A stretch of DNA of 64,000 bases from Amphiduros pacificus (lineage: Eukaryota > Annelida > Polychaeta > Phyllodocida > Hesionidae): contig OX439001.1 of assembly GCA_949316495.1 (NCBI GenBank), positions 20,675,001 to 20,739,000 of the forward strand, in the 5' to 3' direction. Under the pieces are notes generated by a model, which saw nothing but the letters and a program-made list of their open reading frames with translations, was not told the DNA's origin and ran no database searches. Below, piece after piece: positions 62,701 to 64,000 of this stretch. Within the stretch, counting starts at the first letter, position 1, and each line of letters opens with the position of its first letter. Position numbers and translations under genes: made by a program.

Positions 62701-64000
62701 TTTTAGAAAAAAATATTGTGATGTCTGATAGCAAGTTAAGATTATTTAAGTCTAAAATTACAAACAAGCAATACATATAATTTTATTTTTGTGTCATATT
62801 TTTGAAAAAGACATCTTTATGACAAATAACAAACAAAGGTGACTGTAATGTGGATTATTATAATTTGTTGATGTTCATAGACAAATCTTTGAAAGAGGTG
62901 CATAAAATCATACTTTGTCAACATTTACCTGAAATTGGATTTGAAATATTTATAATTTTGGCAGCTTCAGCATTGAGTTAATTCATCTGCAAGTCATTGA
63001 CTGAAACTCAATTAAACCTAAGTAACTTTATTCAATTTGTCCCAATTTGTGTAATTTTCTTCTTGCCCTTTTTGAATGATATTCATCAGGCTAAATTGAA
63101 TGCGTAAAGATCCCTATTTGGTTTTTCATGGCTCCTTACTGAGCATTAGTTTCACAGTACCCTATATGCTATTGAAATTGGTACGAGGCAGGGAATTATG
63201 GGCTGAGGCTAGTAACATATTGATTTAAATGCATCTTGAACAGACAGTGCAGACTATAAGTGTAAGCTCGTCCGAGGGATGCTGGTATTTGAGTTGGAGT
63301 GTGAGTAGAATGGTAGTGGTGTAAATGCAAATGTATGTTGGTTTAACCAGCACCTCAGTTCTCAACTTAACCTAGGGATAATAACTAGGCAGCTAAGTAT
63401 GGTTCTGTCTGACTTGGTGTGCATATGTCTTTGTGTTTCAATGTGGAAACCAGCAGGCTAAATCACACTCCATTCAGCACATGCTGGACAGTGATGGATG
63501 TGGACATTGGTAAATCACAGTTGGTAGAGATACATTGCGATATGAGAGGGAGGTAAGCTTGGGCAGATTATGAGTGCAGTAATTTGTGGGTGGAATAAAT
63601 GTTGTCCTCAGAGAGGTGGGTTTGTGCCAGACATCCTCCTGATTGTAGCAGTGGGGCTGTGGGTCACAGAATCAACACAGTAGAAGTCTCCATACCACTA
63701 TAGAAGCCTCCATACCAAGCCACAATTCATGTCCCTGCTGAGGCAACACAAACTCGGTCTAAAATCAACCACATTTTAAGTTCTTGCCAGAAAAAGAACC
63801 CAGGAAGTTCAGTGAAGAACCACCATGAAGAACCACCAATCATGTTTGTATGCAGGAAAATAACCCATTGCTCATGGTATTGCCATATTTGGCACAGGTC
63901 AGAATTCAATTTCAGCAATAGCAAAGTCCATCAAACACCATATGAAAGTGTGCATGTACTGATATTATTATACAAACAAGAATCTTTATCTATTTTGATC

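Larger units (their letters stand above)
45738..64000 (+). other. Probable last YPEL intron, open at the window end
   Basis: No exon encoding the expected YPEL C-terminus was found, and no other gene is recognised. The stretch contains a family B element, a TTA-flanked MITE, a 43-bp minisatellite, two family A module copies, and telomere-like and CA/TG repeats. Between these it is AT-rich sequence with only short, unrecognisable ORFs. Confidence 0.5.

Noticed and set aside
1-64000. Retrovirus-like, LTR or LINE remnants
   Set aside because: No long direct terminal repeats and no reverse transcriptase, integrase or capsid-like reading frames were recognised by eye. Weak, very old pieces could be missed.

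Overview
This is AT-rich metazoan genomic DNA, with small exons, long introns with GT/AG borders, microsatellites, minisatellites and many non-autonomous repeats. Protein similarity and repeat style suggest a marine invertebrate, most likely a mollusc or another lophotrochozoan. That placement is inference: the window contains no diagnostic gene.

Two host genes can be read with confidence, both on the + strand. The first (6367-9684) is a seven-exon NUDT9-type ADP-ribose pyrophosphatase with an intact Nudix box and a normal stop. The second is a Yippee-like (YPEL1-4 type) zinc-binding protein. Its coding exons lie at 31956-32060, 36853-36896 and 45629-45737, and its last coding exon (about 30 residues) was not found, so it presumably lies past base 64000. 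A strong splice donor at 16181/16182, in a CpG-richer block with a perfect CRE and six CACGTG E-boxes, makes 15.4-16.7 kb the best candidate for the YPEL promoter and first noncoding exon. If so, about three quarters of the window is YPEL locus, mostly intron.

Layout: 1-6366 holds no recognisable gene and one complex interspersed element (3803-5660) with four internal units. 6367-9684 is NUDT9. 9685-15400 is 3' UTR and intergenic DNA with diverged repeats, including a second, shorter copy of the 3.8-kb element at 14115. 15430-17100 is the CpG/E-box block. 16182-31791 is the probable YPEL intron 1, with a TTAA-flanked inverted-repeat transposon at 24200-25468. 32061-45628 is YPEL introns 2-3, with a TIR element at 40630 and a 25-bp minisatellite at 45114. 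45738-64000 is the open-ended last YPEL intron, with a 2-kb relative of the 40.6-kb element, a TTA-flanked MITE, a 43-bp minisatellite with higher-order structure, and short telomere-like and CA/TG repeats.

The observations most worth a second look are a chained pair of upstream ORFs leading into the YPEL start codon, an interspersed element carrying nuclear-receptor-like DR1 and palindromic half-sites, a scrambled inverted-repeat element at 46.7-48.6 kb, and the transposons defined here by their own terminal repeats. No retrovirus-like, LTR or LINE coding remnant, rRNA or intact tRNA was recognised.
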